A stretch of 64,000 nucleotides of DNA from Chrysemys picta bellii. Lineage: Eukaryota; Chordata; Testudines; Emydidae. The stretch covers positions 33,144,998 through 33,208,997 of the forward strand of contig NC_088791.1 in NCBI RefSeq assembly GCF_011386835.1, written 5' to 3'. Of the stretch, positions 9,190 through 20,871 are shown piece after piece. The notes below the pieces were generated by a model. It saw only the letters and a program-made list of their open reading frames with translations, had not been told where the DNA came from and searched no databases. Made by a program: the position numbers and the translations under genes. Each line of letters begins with the position of its first letter. Within the stretch, counting starts at the first letter, position 1.

Positions 9190-9840
9190 TGTCACAGGGT
9201 GACTGGCCCCTTTAAGTAAAAGTGGGGCCAGCCCCACCTACGCCTTAATTAGCTACTTCCCAGTTTAAGGAGATGGGACTATTTGGGTCAGGTATTACTC
9301 TGGTGAATACCTGGCCCACATAAAAAGTGTTGAGAGAAATCAGGAGGAAAGGAACTACAGGAAGTATGTTAGGCTTCAATGGGAGGCCATGAGGTAGAGA
9401 TTAAAGGCAGTAAGTAGGTCCTGGAGGGAGGCTGCTAGAAACCCTGGGAGGAGAGGAAGTGGGAACCTGCTAGGAAAAGGGGCTTCCAGGGAGAAGTGCA
9501 GTGCTCAGCATGGGAGAACTCTGCAGAGTCCAGGAGTAAGAATGAAGAGCAGGGAACTTCAGTGAGTGGTAGCCTGTGAGAGGGATTCCAGACAAAACAG
9601 CCTGGAGTCAGCCCTCTATGACAGAGCAGGGAAGAACTTAAAGGTAGCCCAGAAGAAGGGGCCAAGAACTGGGTTTGGAAGGTGGTCTGAAGGGTAGACT
9701 AAGAGGGGCAGAAGAACCGTCTGTTTGTTTGACTTTTAGTTGGAGTTTTGTTACCATGGAAAGAGACTGAACTTGAAAGGTGACCTGGCTGGTGGGCTGA
9801 GCCACAGCAGAACCAGTATGGCGGACAATAGAGGGCACTA
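9190..9840 (+). mobile_element. Probable LTR-like repeat
   Basis: Starts TGTCACAGGGTGACTGG after a clear composition change and runs as purine-rich non-coding sequence with a CATAAAAAG promoter-like box near 9319. The style matches the LTR-like blocks at 31280 and 39152. The right end and TSD are not clear, so extent and class are uncertain. Confidence 0.4.
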
Positions 9841-10139
9841 GAATGGAAGACTCACTGTAATTCTGAATCTTGGCATGTGGGGGTTCTCTGGTGGTGAGTT
9901 CCTCCCCATTCCAGGGGTGTACAAAATAATTATAAGTTCACAATTGGGAGCCTCTGCACCAAAGAAGCCTACAGGTAGAATCCTTAGGGGGTTAGGCTAT
10001 GAATGAAGTGTGTTGAGAAAGCTGCATGGGGAAGTTTTCAAAATACTTGCCCACACAGTAACCAGCTTTAGCAAATGCTTTAAGCACCAGATCCACAGAA
10101 ACAATACAAAACAAGATAACACTGTTGGAATCTAGAACT

Positions 10140-11370
10140 AGTTTTCTTGTGATTTTCAAAAGGAAGAAAGGAGAGTAGCAAAATACGGACCCTGGACTTC
10201 AGAAAAGCAGACTTTGACTCCCATAGGGAACTGATGGGCAGGATTTCCTGGAAGGCTAATATGAGGGGGAAAGGAATGCAGGAAAGTTGGCTGTATTTTA
10301 AAGAAGCCTTATTGAGGGCGCAGAAACAAACCATCCTAATGTGCAGAAAGAATAGCAAATATGGCAGGCGACCAGCTTGTTTTAACAATGAAATCTTTGG
10401 TGAGCTTAAACACAAAAAGGAAGCTTACAAGAAGTGGAAACTTGGTCAGTTGACTAGGGAAGAGTATACAAATATTGCTCGAGCATGCAGGGGTGTAATC
10501 AGGAAGGCCAAAACACATCTGGAGTTGCAGCTAGCAAGGGATGTGAAGGGTAACAAGAAGGGTTTCTATAGGTATGTTAGCAACAAGAAAAAGGTCAGAA
10601 AAAGTGTGGGACCCTTAATGAATGGGGGAGGCAACCTAGTGACAGATGATGTGGAAAAGGCTAAAGCACTCAATGCTTTTTTTGCCTTGGTCTTCACAGA
10701 CAAGGTCAGCTCCCACACTGCTGTCCTGGGCAACACAGTATTGGGAAGGAGGTGAGCAGCCCTCAGTGGTGAAAGAACAGGTTAAGGACTATTTAGAAAA
10801 GCTGGACATGCACAAGTCCATGGGTCCAGATCTAATGCATCCAAGGGTGCTGAGGGAATTGGATGATGTGATTGCAGAGCCATTGGCCATTATCTTTGAA
10901 AACTCATGGTGGGGGAGGTCCCAGACAATTGGAAAAAGGCAAATATAGTGCCTATCTTTAAAAAACGGAAGAAGGAGAACCTGGGGAACTACAGACCGGT
11001 CAGCCTCACCTCATTCCCTGGAAAAATCATGGAGCAGGTCCTCAAGGAAACCATTTTGAAGCACTTGGAGGAGAGGAAGGTGATCAGGAACAGAACAAGG
11101 AGCAATGGTTTCAAATTGCAGTGGGGGAGTTCTAGGTTGGATATTAGGAAACATTATTTCACTAGGAGGGTGGTGAAGCACTGGGATGGGTTACCTAGGG
11201 AGGTGGTGGAATCTCCATCCTTAGAGGTTTTTAAGGCCCGGCTTGACAAAGCCCTGGCTGGGATGATTTAGTTGGGGTTGGTCCTGATTTGAGCAGGGGG
11301 TTGAATTAGAAGACCTCCTGAGGTCTCTTCCAAACCTAATCTTCTATGATTCTTCTACCATTCTATGACT
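10140..11370 (+). mobile_element. CR1 LINE copy B with the RT core deleted
   Basis: CR1 copy beginning in the endonuclease-RT linker and ending in the TTCTATGATTCTTC tail near 11341-11370. At about 11092 the sequence jumps from the '[10 protein letters not shown]' codons to '[11 protein letters not shown]', skipping the RT palm and most of the thumb, roughly 1.3 kb compared with copy A. The bases ACAG at the junction occur at both parental breakpoints in other CR1 copies here, suggesting microhomology. Confidence 0.85.
10234..10755 (+). pseudogene. CR1 ORF2 linker and pre-RT fragment
   Basis: A 173-codon open frame, the longest CR1 frame here. It holds the conserved linker between endonuclease and RT: 'MQESWLYFKEALLRAQKQ', 'NNEIFGELKHKKEAYKKWK', 'ACRGVIRKAKTHLELQLARD' and 'GNKKGFYRYVSNKKK', then '[20 protein letters not shown]'. 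The Met at 10234 is internal to the family protein, not a true start. The frame is lost near 10740; the following piece (10756-11270) carries '[22 protein letters not shown]', 'NYRPVSLTS' and the C-terminal block after the deletion. Confidence 0.85.
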
Positions 11371-12124
11371 CTTCTTCAGCAACAAAGAAGATGTGGAGAA
11401 CATTACAGAACATGAGAAGAATTTGTTTCAACTGGGATGCAACATGTTTGAAGAAACTAGAAGGGAGTAGGCAAGAAGGGAAGAAATAATTCTTTCTGTG
11501 AAATATCGCGGGTAGCATGTGAATTATTGTCCATTATTCACTCAGCAGAGGTCTCCAGCTAACTTACAACCATTGCCAATAAACAGTTATTTCTAAATCT
11601 CTTCACACTATGGTATGTCACTGTAAATAAACACTGAGAAGAACTTATTCACTATTTTATTAGCAGAAGGCATCCTAAAGAAGGAAAAGGCAGCTCAGGC
11701 CAACGTGATCTCATCATAAGAATTTATGTAACTATTAGTGCTGAAACCCGAATTCCATCTCCTTTTCAGAATGTTTGACCCTAGCGCCATGAAAGACGGT
11801 ACAGTACGGTACTGATTAGCCTACAGATGAATAAACCTAAGCACTCTCAAAATCCTACAAAGGACTTTCAAATGCTCAGGCAGAAACTGTAAAATCTTAT
11901 AAAGTATACACTAGCAAATTTTGTAGCCCTAGTTCATTGGGCATATGGTAGCAAGGACAGAAGTTATAATGCAGACAGGACTTATGAAATTTTACCACCA
12001 GTTATCTAAACCTAATCTAAGATAACATTTCAGTATAAAACTTTCTATTTGAGAGTGGGAAGGAAAAAACACTTCCTATTTCCTATTGCAAAAGACTGAC
12101 TTGCAGCATATAGGCTGTTGAAAC
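11371..12124. other. No recognisable feature
   Basis: AT-rich non-coding DNA. Nothing beyond short chance frames. Confidence 0.6.
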
Positions 12125-12935
12125 CCACATTCTAGCTGTTATGGCTGGAGGTTCTGCTTCCCACAGACTTTCTGACCCCTGAACTCCCGCTGGAGATGAT
12201 TCTCAAAGAAGAGGAAAAAGTATAAAGAGTGGGGAACAGATGCCCCAAGTTATTCCGGCCTTTTTCTCTACCCACAGCAGCCACAATACCTGAGGAACAA
12301 AGAAACAGATTAGGACTGAGGGAGGGATCCCGTCCAAAAGGATTTCAGCCAGCAAGACTGCTGAAACATGGTGAGAGAGACTTCTGCTTTAAATTCACTT
12401 AGCTTGTTAAGTTAGGTATCAGTTACATTTACTTTTATTTTCTTGTAACCAGTTCTGACTTTTATGTCTCATTACTTGTAATCACTTAAAATCTATCTGT
12501 CTGTAGTTAACAAACTTGTTTTATTGTTTTTTCTAAACCAGTGTGCTTGGATTGAAGTGTTTGGGAAACTCCATTTGAGATAACAGGATCTGTGCATGTC
12601 ATCGTCTATTAATAAAATGATGGACTTTATATGAGCTTGTGTTGTCCAGAAGAGAGCTGGGCAGTACAAGAAGCAGAATTCTGGGGGAAAGTCTGGGACT
12701 AGGAATTTGCTGGTGTTGCTCTTCAGTGTAATTCAAGAGTGGCTGGCCATAGCACTCATACATTATAGCTGGGATTAATTTACATGCTGGGGGCTGTGTG
12801 TGGGCAGACCAGGAGTGATTGCTGTCACAGTGAAGCAGTGCAAAAGGCACCCCAGGTTGGAGAATTGAGGGAACACAGCTGTTCAACAGTCCAGATTGTA
12901 CCCTGAGTAATATCACACAGGAACCTATTGCTTTC
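12125..12935. repeat. Possible LTR-type interspersed repeat
   Basis: Composition and wording (a long T-rich stretch with repeated CTTGTAA and ACTTAAAATCTATCT, then a purine-rich block ending near AATATCACACAGG) resemble reptile LTR repeats. No second copy in the window and no TSD support it, so the call is weak. Confidence 0.25.
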
Positions 12936-12972
12936 AAACCCGTGCCTGGGTGCCTCCCTCTGGAATCTCTGG

Positions 12973-13020
12973 GTGAAATCCTAGCACCATGGAAGTCAAT
13001 GGGGACACAATTTCACCCTT
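12973..13020. repeat. Short foldback repeat, second copy
   Basis: GGGTGAAATCCTAGC faces an ATTTCACCCT right end around a GAAGTCAATGG centre. Same type as 9070-9138. Confidence 0.55.
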
Positions 13021-16000
13021 TGTCTTCAGCGAGGCTGCATGTGTGCAAACGAGGGCAGCATTTGGCCCTGCAGTTGGAACTTAGTTAGCAAGGGTTTTGC
13101 TGGTTTGTGAGAAGGAATAGAATCCAGCTCACTCTCCCTAGGCTGTATTGCCTGTATAGGGATGGCAGGGGTTAAACTTTTATTTTGTAACTATAAAGTA
13201 AGCAGATAGCTCACAAAATACCCACAAGGAGCTAATGTTTTGAGTAAATAGGGTGGCATCAACATGTAAAATAATACTCTTTCAGTGGTGGTTTTGGGGA
13301 TTGAAGCAGTGCATTGTAAAGCACGAACCACTGTTACCTGAGCCAAAGAGCCAGGTATATTAACACAAAGGCTGTAGTGGACGCCATAGGTCGAACTAGC
13401 CACTAGAGGGGGACAGAGAGCCCCACGCTGCTCGCATATGCTATAGATACACAGTAGCATTTAGATTAGAAGCACGCTTTAAACCAAAATCAAAACTATA
13501 GATTGCAAAACATTGTGGAGCAAAAGGTGCTATATCAATGTAAGATCCTATTAAGTAGCAATTTTGTAAACTATTCAGCCCTTTTGCCTCATTGACAGCC
13601 CAATTTTGCCACCCATACACATGCTCACTAGGACTTTATTGTCACAAATACTCCTGTTGAAGTCCATGACGCTACATGCTCAAACTAAGGAAGAATGACA
13701 GAATCAGCCCCTGAATGTGTGGCCCTGAATAGCTTCCTGATGATGATCCATGTGCTGCATTTGATGTGATGCAATATTTTGTAGCAAATGAGCAGAGCTG
13801 ATTTTGACAAAAAAATATGCATGGAATCAGGTTTACAAAGCTGGCATGACAATGACAAAACCAGGCTCAAAATCTTGTGGGGGTGGGGTATGGGGGTATG
13901 ACCCACTCTGTGTGAGCTGAATTTTGCAGGGCTTAATCAACTAAAAAGCCAGTTCAGCTCTGGCACTGTCAAGTTTAAACATTAAGCGGGAGTTGTTTTA
14001 ATGCCTCATAACACAACTCCCGCAATAGTGGTTAGTATGCACTGTGTGCATAGAGAAGACAGAGTGAACAAAATTTAAATGGTCTCAGTGCAAAACAAAT
14101 GGGGAACATAAGGCTTTTGAGTCAGAGAGGTTACACTGCCTCTTATTGTTTTAGCCTTTCCCTCCTTTTATTTTAGACAGTTGAAGTTTATCCTTAAAAT
14201 TTCAAAGCTTCTGTATTTATCTACTAAGCAGCTGGTGCTATTTGTTCCGCATGATTGAATTTATTTATTACCCCATATTCAAAAGGCACATAACTCTATC
14301 TCCTAACGATTCTACTGCGTTCTCTTTAAATTTAAACAGTCGATCAGTTGTTTTGGTACATTGTCTTTTGGTTTTCTTTGAAAGAGCAATTAAACTTCAA
14401 TGCATTTTTCCCTAAAGAAGGAATTTAATCAAAGTGAAGGATAGATATAAGTAATGCTGTACTTACAGTCACTTACCACAAAATATTATGGTTCTCTAAA
14501 AGCTGCGATTTGACTTTGTTCTTTGACTAAGCAGTTTTAAAAGGTTGCAATTGCTGTTGCTATGTCGAATCTAATCTGTAATCCAGAGAACATGTCAATA
14601 TACATTAAAATAAAATGTGTTTATTTTAATTGTGTCCCCCCCCCCCCCATGCTTAGCTTTAGGTAACGATTATTTATTTTGGTATCCATATTTTATTGTG
14701 CTGCACAAGCAGGAATGAAAGAATCCTACACAGAGAAGAACAACAGAGTCTATCACCCCAGCACTTGATTTCTGATTCTTTTGTAAGAGATTAAAAATAC
14801 ATCTTTTCCTCACTCACTTTCCTTTTGCTGCCTTTTTACATTGAAGCTATACGTCTGTCTATTGAGGAAACATTGTTAGGTAGGTAACCTCTTTTGATCT
14901 TCATGAGAGTTAGCTATGGAAGAGGGAAATGACTTTGCCACAGAGGAATTGGAATAAAAAGTGAACAATGGCTGGGTAACATTGCCTTTTTCTATGTTTT
15001 TCTTTCCCTATTGAAGGAGAAGAACAGAGCTCCTTAATAAAGATGCTATTGCTTGCAAGATCTTCTATCTTCAATGAACTTTGAGGGAAAAGAATCAGCA
15101 GTCACCTCACACATGCAAACTTTATAGCCTTTGGTGCAAAATCTCAAATAGCAGTTGAATGTTGCCACCACTGGATCATAATTGTCTTGCTGATGTACTT
15201 GTTTATCTCTTAGCCAACACCTAAAATAATCCATTTGGAGGCCACTGTCTACATTTACTAGTTGGCAGATGGGGCAAGCACCAACTGAATAACAAAATCA
15301 GATTAAGTTTTGATATTGTAAGGGAAGACAAGTTTCCGGTTTATACAGTGGATTCATTCACTACTAACTTTTCAGGTTTCTTTCTTGTCAAAATGCCAAG
15401 CGAGGTGACTGCTCTGCATTTTTCCTATTCTAAAGTTTCCAAGAGTATGAAGATTAAAGAGCCAAATTGCACTCTGGGAACCTAGAAGCAAGCTAATGTT
15501 ATAGCCCTCCATGTTAGTGCAATCAGGGGCTGAATTTAAGGGAAAATCTATAGGTACTTAACATTCCATCTCCCTAAAAGTTCAGCTCTGATTTTTTGGA
15601 GAAAGCAATTTACAGCACACATGTGCCTCCCTGCAATCCCTCTGATATTTCAACATGGATGATGAGCGGAGTGGGGTGGGGGGAGTCAGGTAAGTATTAT
15701 TTCCATTCAGCATATGGGGAAACCAACGCAGAGAGGTTATGTGACCAGAACCACAGAGGAGTTGGTGTCAGAGAAGGAAATAGTATGCAAGAGTCCTTTT
15801 CACTCTGTCTTAGTACATTAGGTCATGCCACATTTCACTCTGTTGAGCTGCCCCTCCTCAGAGCCAAAGATTGCACAGGTTACTTAATAGAGGAGCCATC
15901 TCTGCAGCAGGCAAATTGCACCTTCCTGTGCCCGCCTGACCCACTGACTGGGGAAGTGCAGCTTAGTTTTTGCTGCAGGTTCCCAGTATCGCTGCTCGAG

Positions 16001-16128
16001 CAGGTACTGAATTAATGCATCTCCTGGGTGCTCCAATTATGCTGCCTTCAGAGTCACAGCCAAACACATTTGAGAAAGTGTGGGATCCCCTGAGCAAAGG
16101 GAATTTTGTGGATACCTTGTGCGTTTTG
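13021..16128. other. AT-rich DNA without recognisable gene
   Basis: Contains the second copy of the diverged repeat (14210-14322), a C homopolymer at about 14636-14649 and otherwise unremarkable sequence. No frame shows family motifs. Confidence 0.6.
14210..14322 (+). repeat. Diverged interspersed repeat, copy 2
   Basis: Partner of 5955-6060: GCTATTTGTTC, TTTATTTATTA and CAAAAGGCAC in the same order and spacing. Confidence 0.5.
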
Positions 16129-16251
16129 TGGCTGGTGGTCTTTTCACTGTCCACACTCGCACTTTTGTCAGTGAAACTTTTGTCAGTGTTTTTTTTCACA
16201 CCCCTGACCAAGAAAAGATTTGCCGACAAAAGTGTTAGTGTAGACAAAGCC
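16129..16251. mobile_element. Short MITE with TCTACAC-type end
   Basis: The right end is GTGTAGACAAAGCC followed by TAA. The interior holds facing CTTTTGTCAGTG and CCGACAAAAGTG blocks with CACACCCCTGACC between them. The left end near TGTCCACACTCGCAC is disturbed, so the start is approximate. Confidence 0.55.
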
Positions 16252-16301
16252 TAAGTTTAGTTGTGGCAGTGGTTTTAGTGATATAGACAGTTGGTCTACT
16301 G

Positions 16302-16724
16302 CAGCGCTGTATTATTGCCTAGGCTGACAAAGCATAGGCCTAGGGTGGCAAATTTTCAGGGGCAGAAGCTCCCTTCCCCTCCGTGCCCCGCCCCCCTGCT
16401 CCAGCTCCCCCTGCTCCCCCTCCTCTGCAAGCGCACCGCGGCGTCCTGTTTCTCTCCCCTCCCAGCGCTTGCGCCACGAAACAGCTGTTTCGCGAGGCAG
16501 GGAGGGAGGGGGGAGGAGGGGGAATGCCACACACTGGGGGAAGAGGCGGGGCTGGGGCGGGGATTTGGGGAAGGGATCCAATAGGGGAAGGGAGGGGGCG
16601 GAATTGGGGCGGGGACTTTGGGGAGGGGGTTGCAATGGGGGCGGGAAAAGGGTGGAGCCGGGGCGGGGCCAGGTCGGCAATTATTTCCCGGCCTAGGAGC
16701 GGCAAAATTATTAATCCGCCACTG
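16302..16724. mobile_element. Non-autonomous hAT-like transposon with perfect 8-bp TSD
   Basis: GTCTACTG flanks it on both sides (16294-16301 and 16725-16732). Ends are CAGCGCTGTATTATTGCC and the imperfect inverse GGATTAATCCGCCACTG-like right end. The GC-rich interior has a palindromic centre (CGAAACAGCTGTTTCG) and many GGGGCGGGG runs, giving spurious Pro/Gly-rich frames. Confidence 0.85.
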
Positions 16725-16978
16725 GTCTACTGGGGTATGGACTGAGAGCTTCTCACTTTAGGGAAGAGACCTCAATATTAATGGAAAATGATATTACAAA
16801 AATATTGTGACTTTTTTTAATGTGAGGTCATTAAACTTGTCTGTGCCTTTACTGAAGCTTGGGATGTATTCATTATTTTCACACATATGGTACTTAGAGA
16901 GAAGTACCTCACATGCCCATATTTTTGCTTGTTTAATTATATGAAATATTCAAGCTAGCCAAAAGAATTCCAGGAGGC

Positions 16979-18375
16979 TTTTTTGATCTTCCAGAAAACA
17001 CCATCCTGGCCACTATGGACGTAGAAGCCCTCTACACCAATATTCCACACAAAGATGGACTACAAGCTATCAGGAACAGTATCCCCAATAATGTCACATC
17101 TAACCTGGTGGCTGAACTTTGTGACTTTGTCCTCACCCACAACTATTTCTCATTTGGGGACAATATATACCTTCAAGTCAGCAGCACTGCTATGGGTACC
17201 CGCATGGCCCCACAATATGCCAACATTTTTATGGCTGATTTAGAACAATGCTTCCTTAGCTCTTGTCCCCTAACGCCCCTACTCTACTTGCGCTACATTG
17301 ATGACATCTTCATCATCTGGACCCATGGAAAAGAAGCCCTTGAGGAATTTCACCATGATTTCAATAATTTCCATTCCACCATCAACCTCCGCCTAGATCA
17401 ATCCACACAAGCGGTCCATTTCCTGGACACTACTGTGCTAATAAGCGAAGGTCACATAAATACCACCCTATACCGGAAACCTACTGACCGCTATACTTAC
17501 CTACATGCCTCCAGCTTCCATCCAGGACACACTACACGATCCATTGTCTACAGCCAAGCTCTAAGATATAACCGCATTTGCTCCAATCCCTCAGATAGAG
17601 ACAAGCACCTACAAGATCTCTATCAAGCATTCTTAAAACTACAATACGCACCTGCTGAAGTGAAAAAATAGATTGACAGAGCCAGACGAGTACCCAGAAG
17701 TCACCTCCTACAAGACAGGCCCAACAAAGAAAATAACAGAACACCACTAGCTGTCACCTTCAGCCCCCAACTAAAACCTCTCCACCGCATCATCAGAGAT
17801 CTACAACCTATCCTGAAAGATGATTCTTTACTCTCACAGATCTTGGGAGACAGACCTGTCCTTGCTTACAGACAACCCCCCAACCTAAAGCAAATACTCA
17901 CCAGCAACCACACATCACTGAACAAAACCACTGACCCAGGAACCTATCCTTGTAACAAACCCCGATGCTAACTCTGTCCACATATCTATTCAAGTGACAT
18001 CATCATAGGACCTAATCATATCAGCCATACTATCAGGGGCTCGTTCACCTGCACATCTACCAATGTGATATATGCCATCATGTGCCAGCAATGCCCCTCT
18101 GCCATGTACATTGGCCAAACCGGACAGTCTCTACGCAAAAGAATTAATGGACACAAATCTGACATCAGGAATCATAATACTCAAAAACCAGTGGGAGAAC
18201 ACTTTAACCTATCTGGTCATTCAATGTCAGACCTGCGGGTGGCTATCTACAACAGAAAAACTTCAAAAACAGACTCCAACGAGAGACTGCTGAGCTGGAA
18301 TTGATATGCAAACTAGACACAATCAACTCAGGATTGAATAAGGACTGGGAATGGCTGAGCCATTACAAACATTGA
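16979..18375 (+). pseudogene. Penelope-like reverse transcriptase with GIY-YIG endonuclease, nearly intact frame
   Basis: One frame runs from FDLPENTILATMDVEALYTN (16979) through the RT and the GIY-YIG domain. RT motifs: YTNIPH near 17030, STAMGTRMAPQYAN near 17190, catalytic YIDDIF at 17294-17311, VHFLD near 17415, LYRKPTDRYTYLH near 17470. In-frame stops: TAG at 17669 and TAA at 17969. The linker keeps the PLE Cys cluster (PCNKPRC, then LCPHI). The GIY-YIG part begins VIYAIMCQQC at 18065, with YIGQTG, then LRKRINGH (catalytic Arg region) and KPVGEHF (Glu). A frameshift near 18270 moves the end into another frame, which closes at TGA 18373-18375. Only about three lesions in ~465 codons suggest a fairly young copy. 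Penelope-like enzymes prime reverse transcription at a cut made by the GIY-YIG domain. Confidence 0.88.
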
Positions 18376-18631
18376 ATCTATCTCCCCTTGTAAGTATTCT
18401 CACACTTCTTATCAAACTGTCTGTACTGGGCTATCTTGATTGTCACTTCAAAAGTTTTTTTTCTTCTTACTTAATTGGCCTCTCAGAGTTGGTAAGACAA
18501 CTCCCACCTGTTTATGCTCTCTGTATGTGTGTATATATATCTCCTCAATATTTATTCCACTCTATATGCACCCGAAGAAGTGGGCTGTAGTCCACGAAAG
18601 CTTATGCTCTAATAAATTTGTTAGTCTCTAA

Positions 18632-18927
18632 GGCCTGGTCCACACTAACCCCCCACTTCGGACTAAGGTACGCAAATTCAGCTACGTTAATAACGTAGCT
18701 GAATTCGAAGTACCTTAGTCCGAACTTACCGCAGGTCCAGATGCGGCAGGGAGGCTCCCCCGTCGATGCCGCGTACTCCTCTCGCCGAGCTGGAGTACCG
18801 GCGTCGACGGCGAGCACTTCTGGGATCGATCCGGGATCGATTTATCGCGTCTAGACCAGATGCGATAAATCGATCACAGAACATCGATTGCCTGCCGCCG
18901 GACCCGGAGGTAAGTGTAGACGTACCC
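18632..18927. mobile_element. 296-bp MITE inserted in the Penelope tail, TSD TAA
   Basis: Ends GGCCTGGTCCACAC and GTGTAGACGTACCC form imperfect 14-bp inverted repeats. TAA lies on both sides (18629-18631, 18928-18930); removing the insert and one TAA restores the tail sequence found uninterrupted at 41520-41575. The interior folds: 18657-18725 is a long palindrome and 18830-18880 a second. The 3-bp TAA duplication fits PIF/Harbinger-type elements; assignment is tentative. Confidence 0.85.
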
Positions 18928-18959
18928 TAAGGTGCCACAAGTACTCCTGTTCTTTTTGC

Positions 18960-19840
18960 TTTCTGTCATCCCAGGGACAGACAAACCAAAAGAGAGTTTT
19001 GTCTAGACCAGGACACTTCTCTTTGTATAAATGCCAATTTGGTACAAATGTAACCTTCTCTCAAGAAACCAAACATATAAAACATTAATGTTTTAGGAAA
19101 AGTCCTGATTGTGAAAAGCAATATAGCGTTGTGTGATCGGAGCAATAAATCTAGCTATAAATTGAGCTTTTTCAGTCTCCCAAGAAAAATTTCTAAGTAA
19201 ACCCACACAAAGAATTGTTGAAATGAATTTTATATTAGACCTTTATGCTAAAAACATAATTCAGAAAAGCCTCTAGGAAAAATGTGTATTTGGAAATGTT
19301 TTAAACCTTTGCTTATTTCTTAAGTGTTGAAATGGAAAAATGTTTGGAATGACATATTTGTGAGTATTTTAATTAAATACAAAGCATCTAATGTAATTTC
19401 ATAACATTCTTGATATGTAAATAGAAAAGTGCTTTATGTACCAGCATAGAAATCTAATAATGTTGCAAACTAATTACTAATGTAAGAAGCCATTTAAGGA
19501 GAGAATATTTACATGATGCTAGAAGACCAGGTGCCAGTTCACACAAGAGCCCCAGGCCTAACTTAATGTTTACAAATGCATAGCCAAGTCAATTCACTTG
19601 TGAATTAGTATAGATCAAAGGGATTGTTAAATGTATGTGAGTGCATTTGGTGTTTAAACTTCATGAAAACGAATGGGAGATTACTTGAATTGTTTTCACT
19701 TATCTGTATCCTGTTATAATGTAGTCACAAACATTTACATTGTGTATATCCCTGAAACTAAATAGACCATCAAATGGAAAGAAGTTTTGTGGAATGCAAA
19801 TTAAGCACTTTAACAGAAAAGAGCTAATTTCAAAGCAAGT
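18960..19840. other. No recognisable feature
   Basis: AT-rich non-coding DNA. Confidence 0.6.
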
Positions 19841-20400
19841 GAACATTGTGTGTGATGAGTGGAGGCCAAAGATTCAAAATGCATTCCTCACTCTCCATCA
19901 TCAAAGGAAAAGCCCATGTGGGTAGTGACACTGCCAGCTTGTTTTCTGTGAGAAGAAGCTGTAAGCATGAATCCAAGGAAAGATCCTTCATCTCTGGACT
20001 GTTTGGACTCTTACAGGGAAGTGCACCTGATGCAAATTGGAGATCCCCAGAGACAATCTGGGTACCCTGAAAATATTTCTGGGAAACTGCCAGTTTATTA
20101 CATCATTGCCAGCATTCGGAATTACAAACTGTGACTCACCTGTGCATATATTGCACCTGCTTTAAACTCTCAATAATTTTCATTTCCTTTTCTTAGCTAA
20201 TAAATCTTTAGTTAGTTTACTATAGAATTGGCTGCCAACATTGTCTTTGGTGTAAGATCTAGAATACCAACTGATCTGGGGTAATTGACTGGTCTCTTGC
20301 GACTGGGAGCAATCTGATGTGATGTGATTTTTGGCTAGAGTGACCTTTTATAACAAACTGTATATAATTTTGCAACATAAGGGCAGGTGGAGCCTATTTG
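19841..20400 (+). repeat. Possible LTR-like repeat
   Basis: A compositionally distinct block with a TTAGCTAATAAATC stretch that could act as a polyadenylation signal. There is no TSD or second copy here; weak. Confidence 0.25.
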
Positions 20401-20750
20401 GTATATAATTGATAAGCGGGATGGCAGTAAAAAAAATACCTTTTTAAAGCAAATATTAAATTACCCTCAAATGACCAATGAAAAAGTCCAAAGAAACCCA
20501 TACCAGTCATTGTAGCTGAGGTACTTAACCAGGAAACAATACCACCAAGGCAACATACAGGGAGTACATCCTCTCCTCCCTCGCCCAGACACACATTAAG
20601 GGAGTAAGTATGCTGTCCTATCTTCAGACATACATCTTGACTCCCCACACTCAAAGCCCTCTCCCCACCCACAGGAGAGGAAGTATGCATGTCCCAGTCC
20701 ACACACACATGCCAGTATTTTCAGAAGAATTTAGCATCCAGAACTGGGCT

Positions 20751-20871
20751 AGATTTTCAAAAGAGATTGGCATCCTGGATGCTCATTGGGTGCTGAGCTC
20801 TTTTGAAATCGGGACCTAAGTATCATAATTGAAACTGTTAGTTGCTGAACACTTTTGAAAATCTGGATCTT
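20751..20871. repeat. Foldback with AGATTTTCAAAAG ends
   Basis: CTAGATTTTCAAAAG at 20749-20763 faces CTTTTGAAAATCTGG at about 20852-20866. Same style as 26934-27108 and 34024-34132. Confidence 0.6.

Larger units (their letters stand above)
16979..18959 (+). mobile_element. Penelope-like element, 5'-truncated
   Basis: The coding part (16979-18375) is followed by a 3' tail that includes CCACGAAAGCTTATGCTC and ends GTTCTTTTTGC near 18959. A MITE (18632-18927) splits the tail. The same tail occurs inverted at 41492-41609 and 45550-45657, confirming it as the mobile terminus. The missing N-terminus means it begins within the RT domain. Confidence 0.85.

Noticed and set aside
15596..16015. 139-codon open frame at 15596-16015
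   Set aside because: No recognisable domain, no similarity I know, and codon pattern like flanking non-coding DNA.
16312..16745. Overlapping Pro/Gly-rich frames of about 120 codons
   Set aside because: Same cause: the GC-rich interior of a hAT element with an exact TSD.
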